Shown here: one piece after another, positions 55,962-63,700 of the stretch
How positions within the stretch are numbered: position 1 is the stretch's first letter
How the letters are laid out: each line of letters begins with the position of its first letter
Source of the DNA: an uncultured Verrucomicrobiota bacterium
GTDB lineage: Bacteria > Verrucomicrobiota > Verrucomicrobiia > Opitutales > Opitutaceae
Direction: 5' to 3'
Assembly (NCBI GenBank): GCA_903904685.1
Contig: CAIVDS010000056.1
Coordinates: forward strand, 193,893-257,892
Length of the DNA stretch: 64,000 bases
Notes under the pieces: generated by a model
Told to the model about the DNA's origin: nothing
Databases searched by the model: none
The model's input: only the letters and a program-made list of their open reading frames with translations
Program-made: the position numbers and the translations under genes

Positions 55962-57875
55962 ATGGATTTCTTCGAAGCTCAGGCCCGCGCAAAAAAGCGC
56001 ACCAGTCGGCTCGTCGTGCTGTTTTCCCTCGCCGTGCTCGGAGTGATCGCAGCTAGTTACGTCGCGGCCATCATGGCACTCAAAAAACCGTGGTGGGATG
56101 CGCAAATCTTTGCCGCCGTCTCGCTCGGCACACTGACCGTCGTCGGCTGCGCCTCGCTCTTTAAATGGATGCAACTTCGAGCCGGCGGCCGCGCCGTGGC
56201 GGAGATGGTCGGCGGTCGCCGTATCGATCCGCAAACAACCGACCTCAAGGAACGCCAACTCCTCAACATCGTAGAGGAAATGGCTATCGCCTCCAGCGTG
56301 CCCATGCCGTCCGTTTATATCCTGCCCGACGAGGAAGGCATCAACGCCTTCGCCGCCGGCCTCACTACGAGCGACGCCGTCGTGGCCGTGACCACAGGCA
56401 CCTTGGAAAAACTCAACCGCGACGAGTTGCAGGGCGTGATCGCCCATGAGTTCAGCCATATACTCAACGGCGATATGCGGCTCAACCTGAAGATCACCGC
56501 CATCGTCTTCGGCATCCTCGTGATCGGGCTCATCGGCCGCGGCATCCTCTACAGCCTGCGCTATACCCGCGTCCGATCGGGCAACAATAAGAACGGCGGC
56601 GGCGTCATCATCGCCATCCTCGGCGCGGGCCTGGCCTTGATGGTGATCGGCTACGCGGGCTATTTCTTTGGTCGCCTCATTCAGGCAGCCGTGTCGCGTC
56701 AGCGTGAATTTCTCGCCGACGCCTCCGCCGTCCAGTTCACCCGCAACCCCGGCGGCATCACCGGCGCCCTCAAAAAAATCGGCGGCTACGCCCTCGGCTC
56801 CGACTTGCAATCCACAAAAAGCGCGCAGATCGGCCACTTCTTTTTTGCGCAGGGATTCCGCTCTAGCTTCGGTGGTCTCTGGGCCACGCACCCGCCTCTC
56901 GATGAACGCATCCGCGCGGTCGATCCGTCGTTCGACGGCAAATATTTCAACCCGCCCCAAGTCGTCGATGTGACCCGCGAATCGTGGTCTCAGGCCACCG
57001 GCGACGTTTCGGCTCCGTTGGCCGGCTTCGCTCCGACGAACGCCGCCGCTCCGCTCCACGGCCACGCTCACGGCATCATCACCTCCGTCGGCACGCTCAC
57101 GCCGGAAAACGTCGCCAACGCCCAAACCCTTCTCGACTCAACTCCTGTCGTCTTGCGCGAGGCCACCCGTTCCCAAGCCAGCGCCAGCGCGCTCATCTGC
57201 GGACTGCTTCTCGACACCGACTCGGCGCAACGCGCCCGCCAGCAAACCCTCATCAGGCAACATGGCGGCACAACCCTCGCAACCGATGTCGCCGCGCTCG
57301 ACTCCGCGTTGCGCTCCTTGCGTCCCGAAGCGCGCCTGCCGCTGGCGCTTCTCTCCCTGCCCGCCCTGCACGATCTGCCGCCCGCCGATCTGGCTCGATT
57401 GTTCGATACGCTCGACGAGCTCGTTCACGCCGACGGCCGCGTCACCACCTTCGAGTTCGCGTTGCAAAAAGTCCTTTCCCACCACCTCACGCTCGGCAAA
57501 ACGCCTTCCCAGCCCGGAGCGCAGATTTACTCATTCCAAGCGGTCGATCATGAGATCGCCCTCGTATTGTCGGCCCTCGCCCGCGCCGCATCCGACGATG
57601 AAGCGGGTGTGGCCGAAGCCTTCGCCGCCGGCACCAACCAGCTCAAACTCCTCGAAGGTCGACTCAGTTTGCTGCCCGCCTCCGCTTGCAGCTTCGAATG
57701 CCTCGACGCCGCGCTGGACCGCCTCGCCCAAGGCTCGCTGCCTATCAAGCAGCGACTGCTCACGGCCGGCGCGCACGTCGTCACCGCCGATGGCACCGTG
57801 CGCGTCAGCGAAGTCGAACTGCTCCGGGCCTTCGCATCGGCCCTCGATTGCCCGATGCCCGCGTTGGCCGCTTGA
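55962..57875 (+). CDS. M48 family membrane metallopeptidase with a C-terminal TerB-like part
   Basis: This encodes 637 residues from the ATG at 55962. Two N-terminal membrane helices at about 20-65 are followed by the zinc motif H162-E163-FS-H166 (GVIAHEFSHILNGD). Two more helices lie at about 180-250, then a glutamate-bearing stretch (FLADASAVQFTRNPGGITGA). This matches HtpX/M48 membrane proteases that degrade damaged membrane proteins. The last 300 residues include two ADG-type motifs (LVHADGRVTTFEFAL and VVTADGTVRVSEVELLRAFA) that recall TerB-like domains. The final residues ALDCPMPALAA recur as a short diverged copy at 62038-62073. It forms a unit with lemA. Confidence 0.92.
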   Translation: MDFFEAQARAKKRTSRLVVLFSLAVLGVIAASYVAAIMALKKPWWDAQIFAAVSLGTLTVVGCASLFKWMQLRAGGRAVAEMVGGRRIDPQTTDLKERQLLNIVEEMAIASSVPMPSVYILPDEEGINAFAAGLTTSDAVVAVTTGTLEKLNRDELQGVIAHEFSHILNGDMRLNLKITAIVFGILVIGLIGRGILYSLRYTRVRSGNNKNGGGVIIAILGAGLALMVIGYAGYFFGRLIQAAVSRQREFLADASAVQFTRNPGGITGALKKIGGYALGSDLQSTKSAQIGHFFFAQGFRSSFGGLWATHPPLDERIRAVDPSFDGKYFNPPQVVDVTRESWSQATGDVSAPLAGFAPTNAAAPLHGHAHGIITSVGTLTPENVANAQTLLDSTPVVLREATRSQASASALICGLLLDTDSAQRARQQTLIRQHGGTTLATDVAALDSALRSLRPEARLPLALLSLPALHDLPPADLARLFDTLDELVHADGRVTTFEFALQKVLSHHLTLGKTPSQPGAQIYSFQAVDHEIALVLSALARAASDDEAGVAEAFAAGTNQLKLLEGRLSLLPASACSFECLDAALDRLAQGSLPIKQRLLTAGAHVVTADGTVRVSEVELLRAFASALDCPMPALAA

Positions 57876-57961
57876 GCTGCGACGGTTTTTGCAAGTCTGA
57901 CGTGATGTCCTGCAACCCTGCTGATCAGCCCGCGTCATAGGTTGGTACAGCCCCGCTAATC

Positions 57962-59401
57962 ATGCCTCACGATCACCACTCCCACGCTCACCCCTGTTGT
58001 GGCATCTCCACCAACCCCGAGGACTATTTCCTCACTAGGCGTCAGTTTCTCAGCCGCGTTGGTCTTGGTCTCGGCGCGCTCAGCCTTGCCTCGGTCATTG
58101 ACCCGCTCTCCGCCTTCGCCGACGCCACCACTGCGGGTAACGGCGGCAATCTCCTCCTGCCGCACGCCCCCCACTTCCCCGGCAAGGCCAAGTCCGTCAT
58201 CCACATCTTCGCCCAAGGCGCCCCGTCCCATGTCGACACTTGGGACCCCAAACCCGCCCTCAGCGCGCTCAACAACCAGACGCTCCCCGGCGGCGGCGTG
58301 GCGATGGGCTCACCGTTCAAGTTCAAAAAATACGGACGCGCCGGTATCGAGATCAGCGAAGTTTTCGCCAAAACCGCCCAACACGCCGACGACCTTGCCG
58401 TGATCCGCTCCATGTGGACCGACATCCCAGCGCACGACATCGCCACCGTGTTCATGAATACCGGCGCCCTGCGCATCTCCAAGCCCAGCCTCGGCTCTTG
58501 GATCGTCTACGGCCTCGGCACCGAAAATCAAAACCTTCCCGGCTTCATCTCCCTGCGCACTGGCGGCCTTCCCGTCGGCGGCGCCGCCAACTATCAGGCG
58601 GCCTTTCTCCCCGGTGTTTTTCAAGGCTCCAGCGTCAACACCCAAGCCACGACCGTTGACCAGATGATTCAAAATATCCGCAACTCCTACCTCCCCGCAT
58701 CGGAGCAACGCCGTCAGCTCGATTTCGTCAACCAGCTCAACACACTCCACGCCTACAATCTCCAGCGCGAAGCCGCCCTCGAGACCCGCCTCCAGTCTTA
58801 CGAAACCGCCTTCCGCATGCAGACCGAGGCCACCGACGCCTTTGACATCCGCAAAGAAAACGCAACCACCCGTGCCGCCTACGGTGACACTAACACCGGT
58901 CGCCAGCTCCTCATCGCCCGCCGCCTCGTCGAACGCGGCGTACGTGTTGTCCAAGTCTGGCACGACGGCTGGGACCATCACCAGGATCTCCAGGAAAAAC
59001 TCACCGCCAAGGCCGCCGAAATCGACCAGCCCTTCGCCGCCCTGCTCGGCGACCTGAAACAGCGCGGCCTGCTCGATAGCACGCTCATCGTCTGGGGCGG
59101 CGAATTCGGCCGCAAGCCAACCAAGGACCGCAACGGTTTCGACAACCCAGGCCGCGACCACAACGCCAAGGCCTTTTCCGTCGTCATGGCCGGTGGCGGC
59201 GTCAAGGGCGGTGTCGTACACGGAGCCACCGACGAACTCGGCGCCGCCGCGATCACCGACAAGGTCCACGTCCACGACCTCCACGCGACCATCCTCAACT
59301 GCCTCGGCTTCGATCACACCAAGCTCACCTATCGTTTCAACGGCCGCGATTTCCGCCTCACCGACAACGCCGGCGTAGTCGTTCGCCCCATCCTCGCCTG
59401 A
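57962..59401 (+). CDS. DUF1501 family protein, twin-arginine exported
   Basis: This encodes 479 residues. The N terminus has a twin-arginine signal (LTRRQFLSRVGLGLGALSLA) after a His-rich start. The mature part has the DUF1501 pattern with AQGAPSHVDTWDPKPALSA and a C-terminal metal-binding-like region: TLIVWGGEFGRKPTKDRNGF and DNPGRDHNAKAFSVVMAGGG. DUF1501 resembles the alkaline phosphatase/sulfatase fold. Its substrate is not established. It precedes the PSCyt1-type gene by 12 nt, in an order reversed from what I usually see. Confidence 0.9.
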   Translation: MPHDHHSHAHPCCGISTNPEDYFLTRRQFLSRVGLGLGALSLASVIDPLSAFADATTAGNGGNLLLPHAPHFPGKAKSVIHIFAQGAPSHVDTWDPKPALSALNNQTLPGGGVAMGSPFKFKKYGRAGIEISEVFAKTAQHADDLAVIRSMWTDIPAHDIATVFMNTGALRISKPSLGSWIVYGLGTENQNLPGFISLRTGGLPVGGAANYQAAFLPGVFQGSSVNTQATTVDQMIQNIRNSYLPASEQRRQLDFVNQLNTLHAYNLQREAALETRLQSYETAFRMQTEATDAFDIRKENATTRAAYGDTNTGRQLLIARRLVERGVRVVQVWHDGWDHHQDLQEKLTAKAAEIDQPFAALLGDLKQRGLLDSTLIVWGGEFGRKPTKDRNGFDNPGRDHNAKAFSVVMAGGGVKGGVVHGATDELGAAAITDKVHVHDLHATILNCLGFDHTKLTYRFNGRDFRLTDNAGVVVRPILA

Positions 59402-59413
59402 CCGCTCGTCGTC

Positions 59414-61936
59414 ATGTGCCACGGTTTTCCATTCGCATCCGCCACTTTCCTCGCCGCCGTCACGTGGGCGGCCGGATCCGCCCAGGTCGCGCCGATTTCT
59501 CCCGACGACCTCCAGTTTTTCGAAACCAAAATCCGCCCCGTTCTCGCCGACCAGTGTTACCGCTGCCACAGCGATCAGGCCGAAAAACTCCGTGGCGGTC
59601 TCCACCTCGATACCCGCGCCGCGACTCTTGAAGGTGGCGAAAGCGGTCCCGCCCTCGTGCCCGGCAAGCCCGAGGAAAGCCGCCTCATCGAGGCCATCCG
59701 CTACGGCAACCCCGATCTCCGCATGCCGCCCAAGGGCAATAAACTTCCCGACGGCGTCATCGCCGACTTCGTCGAGTGGGTCCGCCGCGGCGCTCCCGAT
59801 CCCCGCACCACTGCAGCCATCGTCGCCGCTCCGACCACCGCGGGCTCAACCTCCGCCGCCCACGCCTACGCCCCGAGCAAGGACCATTGGTCCTTCAAGC
59901 CCGTCGTCCAACCGGCCGTCCCCACCACCCAGCATCCCGACTGGTGCCGCACTCCTGTTGATAACTTCATCCTTGCCGACCTCGAAACCTCCGGCATGCA
60001 GCCGAGTCCCGCCGCCGACCGCCGCACGCTCCTTCGCCGCGTCACCTACGACCTCACCGGGCTCCCACCAACCGAAAACGAAATCCTAGCCTTTCTCGCC
60101 GACGCTTCGCCCGACGCCTACGCCAAAGTCGTCGAACGCCTCCTCGCCTCTCCGCACTATGGCGAACACTGGGCGCGCTACTGGCTCGATGTCGCCCGCT
60201 TTGCCGACACCAAGGGCACCGTCAAACGCCGCGAAGATCCGCGCTACGCGGGAGCCTGGACTTACCGCGACTACGTCATCGATGCCTTCAACACCGATAA
60301 ACCCTACAACACCTTCATCACCGAACAGCTCGCCGCCGACGCCCTCGTTCTCAAATCCCTCGGCCGCAAAACCCTCCCCGCCGACCAAGCCCCCGGTGAC
60401 CGCCGCATCCTCGCCGCCCTGGGTTTTCTCACACTTGGCAACCAGTTCGACGGCAACCCGCACGACATCATCAACGACCGCATCGACGTCACCACCAAGG
60501 CCTTCCTCGGCCTCACCGTCTCCTGCGCCCGCTGCCACGATCACAAGTTCGACCCCGTCCCCACCAAAGATTACTATTCGCTCTACGGCATCTTCGCCAG
60601 CAGCACCCAGCCCCGCCGCGCCATCGATCTCCCCACCCTCCAGCCCGTCGTCGAAACCCCCGCCTACCTCGACTACATCGCCCAATCCAAGACCTTGGAG
60701 GATAAGGAAACCACCCTTCGCACGGAATTCCAGTCGCTCCGACGCGCCGGCGAAATCGCCCCCGACAAACGCCGCCAACTCCTCCGTGAACAGGTCGTTC
60801 TCCAATCCCAAATCGGCGATCTCGACACCACCCATCCCGGCGCACCGCCCCGCGCCGAAGTCCTCACCGATGCGGGCTACCCCCACGACTACCCTGTCCT
60901 CATCCGCGGCGAAGCTCAGAACAAAGGCGACGTCACCCCGCGCCGCTTCCTCTCCATTCTCTCGCCGGACCCCGACCACCGCCCCGTTTACACCGATGGC
61001 AGCGGACGACTCGACCTCGCCCGCGACATCGCCAGCCCCGCCAATCCCCTCACCGCCCGCGTCCTCGTAAACCGCCTCTGGCAGCAACATTTCGGCGAAG
61101 GCATCGTCCCCACGCCCGACGACCTCGGCAACCAGTCCGCCCCGCCCAGCCACCCGCAGCTCCTCGACTACCTCGCATCCCGCTTCGTGCAGGACGGCTG
61201 GTCGATCAAGAAACTCCATCGTCTCATCGTCCTCAGCGCCACTTACCAGCAGGGCGGCGCCACTAACAACGCCGCCTACACCGCCAAAGATCCCTACAAT
61301 CGCCTTCTCTGGCACTACAACCTCCGCCGCCTCGATCTTGAGGAGATGCACGACTCCATCCTCGCCATCGCCGGCACGCTCGACCCCGCCGTCGGCGGCA
61401 CATCCGTGCGCCTCAGCAGCGAGGGTTTCGCCACCCGTCGCGCCCTCTACACCTTCATCGACCGCCGCAATCCGCCCGAGCTTTTCACCCAATTCGATTT
61501 CCCGAGCCCCGACGTCCCCAGCGGCCGCCGCTACGAGACCACCGTGCCCCAGCAGTCCCTGTTCTTCATGAACAACCCGCTCATCATCGAGACCGCCCGC
61601 AAGCTCACCCAACGCCCCGAGTTCACCACGCTCACCCGCACCGAGGACCGCGTCATTTCCCTCTACGTCGCCATCCTGCAACGCCAGCCCACCTTCCGTG
61701 AAATCGCCCTCGCCACCGCTTACGTGAAGTCCACCCCGACCGGCGCCTCGGCCAACGCCCTCGCGACCCCGACACCCTCGCCCTCGTTCCGCGACCAACG
61801 CCAGCTCTTCAATCCCCTCCGCCGTTTCGCCGAGACCGGTCCCGTCGGCGGTGCCAAGAACCAAGGCCCCCTCGACGCCTGGGCCCGCCTCGCCCACGCC
61901 CTCTTCCAGACCAACGAAGCCGTCTTCTACGACTGA
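59414..61936 (+). CDS. Planctomycete-type cytochrome c (PSCyt1)/DUF1549/DUF1553 protein
   Basis: This encodes 840 residues. A signal peptide (MCHGFPFASATFLAAVTWAA) is followed by a C-type haem motif in CYRCHSDQAEKLRGGLHLDT near residue 50, the PSCyt1 signature. DUF1549 follows (about 160-330: PHYGEHWARYWLDVARFADT and CARCHDHKFDPVPTKDYYSL, which holds a second CXXCH). DUF1553 occupies the C-terminal half (LTARVLVNRLWQQHFGEGIV). It ends ARLAHALFQTNEAVFYD, a typical close. These proteins pair with DUF1501 proteins in planctomycetes and verrucomicrobia. The redox or degradative role is unproven. Confidence 0.93.
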   Translation: MCHGFPFASATFLAAVTWAAGSAQVAPISPDDLQFFETKIRPVLADQCYRCHSDQAEKLRGGLHLDTRAATLEGGESGPALVPGKPEESRLIEAIRYGNPDLRMPPKGNKLPDGVIADFVEWVRRGAPDPRTTAAIVAAPTTAGSTSAAHAYAPSKDHWSFKPVVQPAVPTTQHPDWCRTPVDNFILADLETSGMQPSPAADRRTLLRRVTYDLTGLPPTENEILAFLADASPDAYAKVVERLLASPHYGEHWARYWLDVARFADTKGTVKRREDPRYAGAWTYRDYVIDAFNTDKPYNTFITEQLAADALVLKSLGRKTLPADQAPGDRRILAALGFLTLGNQFDGNPHDIINDRIDVTTKAFLGLTVSCARCHDHKFDPVPTKDYYSLYGIFASSTQPRRAIDLPTLQPVVETPAYLDYIAQSKTLEDKETTLRTEFQSLRRAGEIAPDKRRQLLREQVVLQSQIGDLDTTHPGAPPRAEVLTDAGYPHDYPVLIRGEAQNKGDVTPRRFLSILSPDPDHRPVYTDGSGRLDLARDIASPANPLTARVLVNRLWQQHFGEGIVPTPDDLGNQSAPPSHPQLLDYLASRFVQDGWSIKKLHRLIVLSATYQQGGATNNAAYTAKDPYNRLLWHYNLRRLDLEEMHDSILAIAGTLDPAVGGTSVRLSSEGFATRRALYTFIDRRNPPELFTQFDFPSPDVPSGRRYETTVPQQSLFFMNNPLIIETARKLTQRPEFTTLTRTEDRVISLYVAILQRQPTFREIALATAYVKSTPTGASANALATPTPSPSFRDQRQLFNPLRRFAETGPVGGAKNQGPLDAWARLAHALFQTNEAVFYD

Positions 61937-61962
61937 TCGGGGTAACCAGTGGCTTGGCGTGG

Positions 61963-61981
61963 CATGGGCATCCTGCCCATG
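61963..61981. repeat. Hairpin after the PSCyt1-type gene
   Basis: CATGGGC (61963-61969) and GCCCATG (61975-61981) pair around ATCCT. No T-run follows. It lies about 25 nt after the stop, so it may protect the 3' end of the transcript. Confidence 0.4.
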
Positions 61982-62037
61982 TCAGGGAAAAGAACCGCAT
62001 CGAGACTTTGGTATAACGGACGCCCGCCGTAACACCC

Positions 62038-62073
62038 GCCCTCGACTGCCCCATGCCCGCGCTGGCCACCTGA
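62038..62073 (+). pseudogene. Diverged copy of the 3' end of the M48 gene
   Basis: These 36 nt match the last 12 codons of the M48 gene (57840-57875) at 31 positions. Read in that frame they encode ALDCPMPALAT and a stop, against ALDCPMPALAA. Three of the five differences are silent third- or first-position changes, so this is a remnant of a homologous coding region and not a fresh duplication. The sequence upstream of it does not match the M48 gene. Confidence 0.65.
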
Positions 62074-62102
62074 TGGTTGATCGGCTTCTTCTCAACCCGA
62101 TG

Positions 62103-62152
62103 AAGGGTAAATCTCGGTAATGACCGGCATCCGGCGTCTCGCCCCCTTTTGA
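62103..62152 (+). repeat. Direct repeat, left copy, beside the toxin-antitoxin pair
   Basis: This ~50-bp sequence matches 62714-62761 at about 44 positions with four substitutions and two single-base gaps. The shared core is TGACCGGCATCCGGCGTCT. It lies just downstream of the toxin gene. Confidence 0.85.
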
Positions 62153-62170
62153 CCCCATTTATCTTGATCG

Positions 62171-62434
62171 CTATTCTGCGTCCTCGATCTCCGCGATCAT
62201 CACAAGCTTTGCTGCGTGATCGACCCAGTATGAGAACACAAAGCCGTCGATCAAAAGATGCTCCACCATGCGACCGTCGGAATCTTCAAGCCGATAGTCG
62301 CTTTCGAGAAACGGATCTCGGGCAAGCTCATGGGCGCGATCCATCACGACCCTCTGTCTTCTTTTCGAGAGAGACAGTATAAACTCGGCGGCCATCGCCG
62401 AGAACGACGGCCGATATCGACTTTGATCAGCCAC
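62171..62434 (-). CDS. RelE/ParE-like toxin
   Basis: This encodes 87 residues. The pattern is that of the RelE/ParE superfamily: an N-terminal helix pair (FILSLSKRRQRVVMDRAHEL), then a sheet ending with LIDGFVFSYWVDHAAKLVMI and a short acidic tail. Members cleave mRNA on ribosomes or inhibit gyrase; I cannot say which. It overlaps the upstream antitoxin-like gene by 8 nt, the classical TA order and coupling. Two 50-bp direct repeats bracket the pair. Confidence 0.78.
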   Translation of the reverse strand: MADQSRYRPSFSAMAAEFILSLSKRRQRVVMDRAHELARDPFLESDYRLEDSDGRMVEHLLIDGFVFSYWVDHAAKLVMIAEIEDAE

Positions 62435-62621
62435 GGGCCATCAAAGACTCAAGCTGCTCGGCGGATACGCGCTTCCCCGCTTGCATCTCACGCAGTCGGC
62501 GCGCTGTCGCACGCTTCCATTCGGGCGTATTGTGGCGCAAACGGATAAGATACGCATGAAGCTCAAGTCGCTCACGCCTCGTCAGGCGGCTCACTGCTTG
62601 TTTGAGTTCAAGGATACTCAT
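62427..62621 (-). CDS. Antitoxin-like protein
   Basis: This encodes 64 residues, highly charged and probably helical. It starts with an ELKQAVSRLTRRERLELHAY segment and ends KRVSAEQLESLMARG, which could wrap the toxin. It has no recognised DNA-binding motif. It precedes the toxin gene with an 8-nt overlap. A TTGACC sequence lies about 30 nt upstream on the minus strand and may be a weak -35 element; the -10 match is poor. Confidence 0.65.
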   Translation of the reverse strand: MSILELKQAVSRLTRRERLELHAYLIRLRHNTPEWKRATARRLREMQAGKRVSAEQLESLMARG

Positions 62622-62713
62622 GGGCGAAACGATGCGCGACTCTCTGATTCGGTCAAGTCATGCCTTCGACTAACGTCAAATGAGGCGCGAGGCGACTATG
62701 GCTTTGTCAGGAA

Positions 62714-62761
62714 AAGGGGAAATCCCGGCCATGACCGGCATCCGGCGTCTGCCCCCTTTGA
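62714..62761 (+). repeat. Direct repeat, right copy, beside the toxin-antitoxin pair
   Basis: This is the second copy of the ~50-bp repeat at 62103-62152, in the same orientation and 611 bp away. It lies about 90 nt upstream of the antitoxin start. The two copies enclose the whole TA pair. Confidence 0.85.
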
Positions 62762-62887
62762 TTGAACCCTATAATCAACTAACAACGGCCCGACTCTTTC
62801 CGCCTAACATTCGTCCGCCGATCGGTCCAAGAAACACGCAAACGCGGCTGGGCTCTTTCTGAATTCGCTCACTTTTCTGAATTCCCT

Positions 62888-63094
62888 TTACCCTTTCGGA
62901 TCGTCGGTATTTACGATGACGTAAAGCGCGAAGATCAGGAGATATATGCCCGATGCTACAGACATTCCAAATAAAGAATCATAAAGCTTAAGCTTTACCG
63001 ATTCAAATGCGCTGATTTTATGAACGCTAATAAGAATAGAAATCCAAAACAGCGATAGCGCGACGCTCCCCCAAGCAAATATTTTAGTATTCAT
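62888..63094 (-). CDS. Small two-helix membrane protein of unknown function
   Basis: This encodes 68 residues with two hydrophobic helices at about residues 7-24 and 44-62. The bases are AT-rich relative to the rest of the window. I recognise no family. It lies 72 nt downstream of the secreted-protein gene on the same strand, and could be co-transcribed with it. Confidence 0.6.
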   Translation of the reverse strand: MNTKIFAWGSVALSLFWISILISVHKISAFESVKLKLYDSLFGMSVASGIYLLIFALYVIVNTDDPKG

Positions 63095-63166
63095 AATAAA
63101 TTATTAAATTACGGACTTGCAGATTTTGGCTCCGTGGGCCGCTGCCACCACTGGTTCGGCTTCTTC

Positions 63167-63700
63167 TTAATTATTAAGCCACCAGATAAACAAATTACCG
63201 GAAAAGCCATCTGCGGCACTACCCAGAGTCTTCATAACTATACTAGGATTCCGACTCGCAAAAAGTAAGCGTGATTTGATGGGCTCTCTTACGACATAGG
63301 ACAAAAACATATCAAAACGGGCACCCTTCATATCGAAAAGATAAACATCATGGAATTTCCAAACTCCAGATTCCTTGAAAAAGATAATCGAAACTTTTTC
63401 ATACCCGTCATCGTATCTATATTGAACGATCAACTCGTATCGTCCGCTCTGTCCCGTGTCGTCTTTCCTTTCTAATATCTTGGCTTTTGGCTTTGATTCA
63501 AAAAATTTCTGCTGAAGTAACCAAGATAGTGTTTCCTTTCCGATTGGGGTAACGTGATCGCCTGTCCATGAAATATCACCTTGGTCGGGGCCTGCGGCGG
63601 CGACGATGGCTATATATAAGTCATCGGGGGTTTGGATTTCTTTCGACTGCGCGAATGCACATGCGGTGATCGCGATTACCATGATGATATATTTTTTCAT
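63167..63700 (-). CDS. Secreted protein of unknown function
   Basis: This encodes 177 residues. The signal peptide is clear (MKKYIIMVIAITACAFAQSK, cleavage near residue 18). The mature part has alternating strands such as GRYELIVQYRYDDGYEKVSI and VWKFHDVYLFDMKGARFDMF, a pattern resembling a small NTF2- or cystatin-like fold; this is only an impression. It is AT-rich and unlike its GC-rich neighbours, so it may be acquired. It is first in a two-gene run with the small membrane protein. Confidence 0.65.
   Translation of the reverse strand: MKKYIIMVIAITACAFAQSKEIQTPDDLYIAIVAAAGPDQGDISWTGDHVTPIGKETLSWLLQQKFFESKPKAKILERKDDTGQSGRYELIVQYRYDDGYEKVSIIFFKESGVWKFHDVYLFDMKGARFDMFLSYVVREPIKSRLLFASRNPSIVMKTLGSAADGFSGNLFIWWLNN

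Noticed and set aside
58310..59605. A 431-codon open frame antisense to the DUF1501 gene
   Set aside because: Low-complexity antisense translation with no domain; crosses two real genes.
60086..61897. A 603-codon open frame antisense to the PSCyt1-type gene
   Set aside because: Its Gly/Glu/Val-rich, featureless translation is typical of the antisense strand of GC-rich coding DNA; the plus-strand gene has clear domains.
62103..62761. Direct repeats around the TA pair as integron attC sites
   Set aside because: No GTTRRRY/RYYYAAC core pair or long imperfect palindrome was seen, and no integrase is present.
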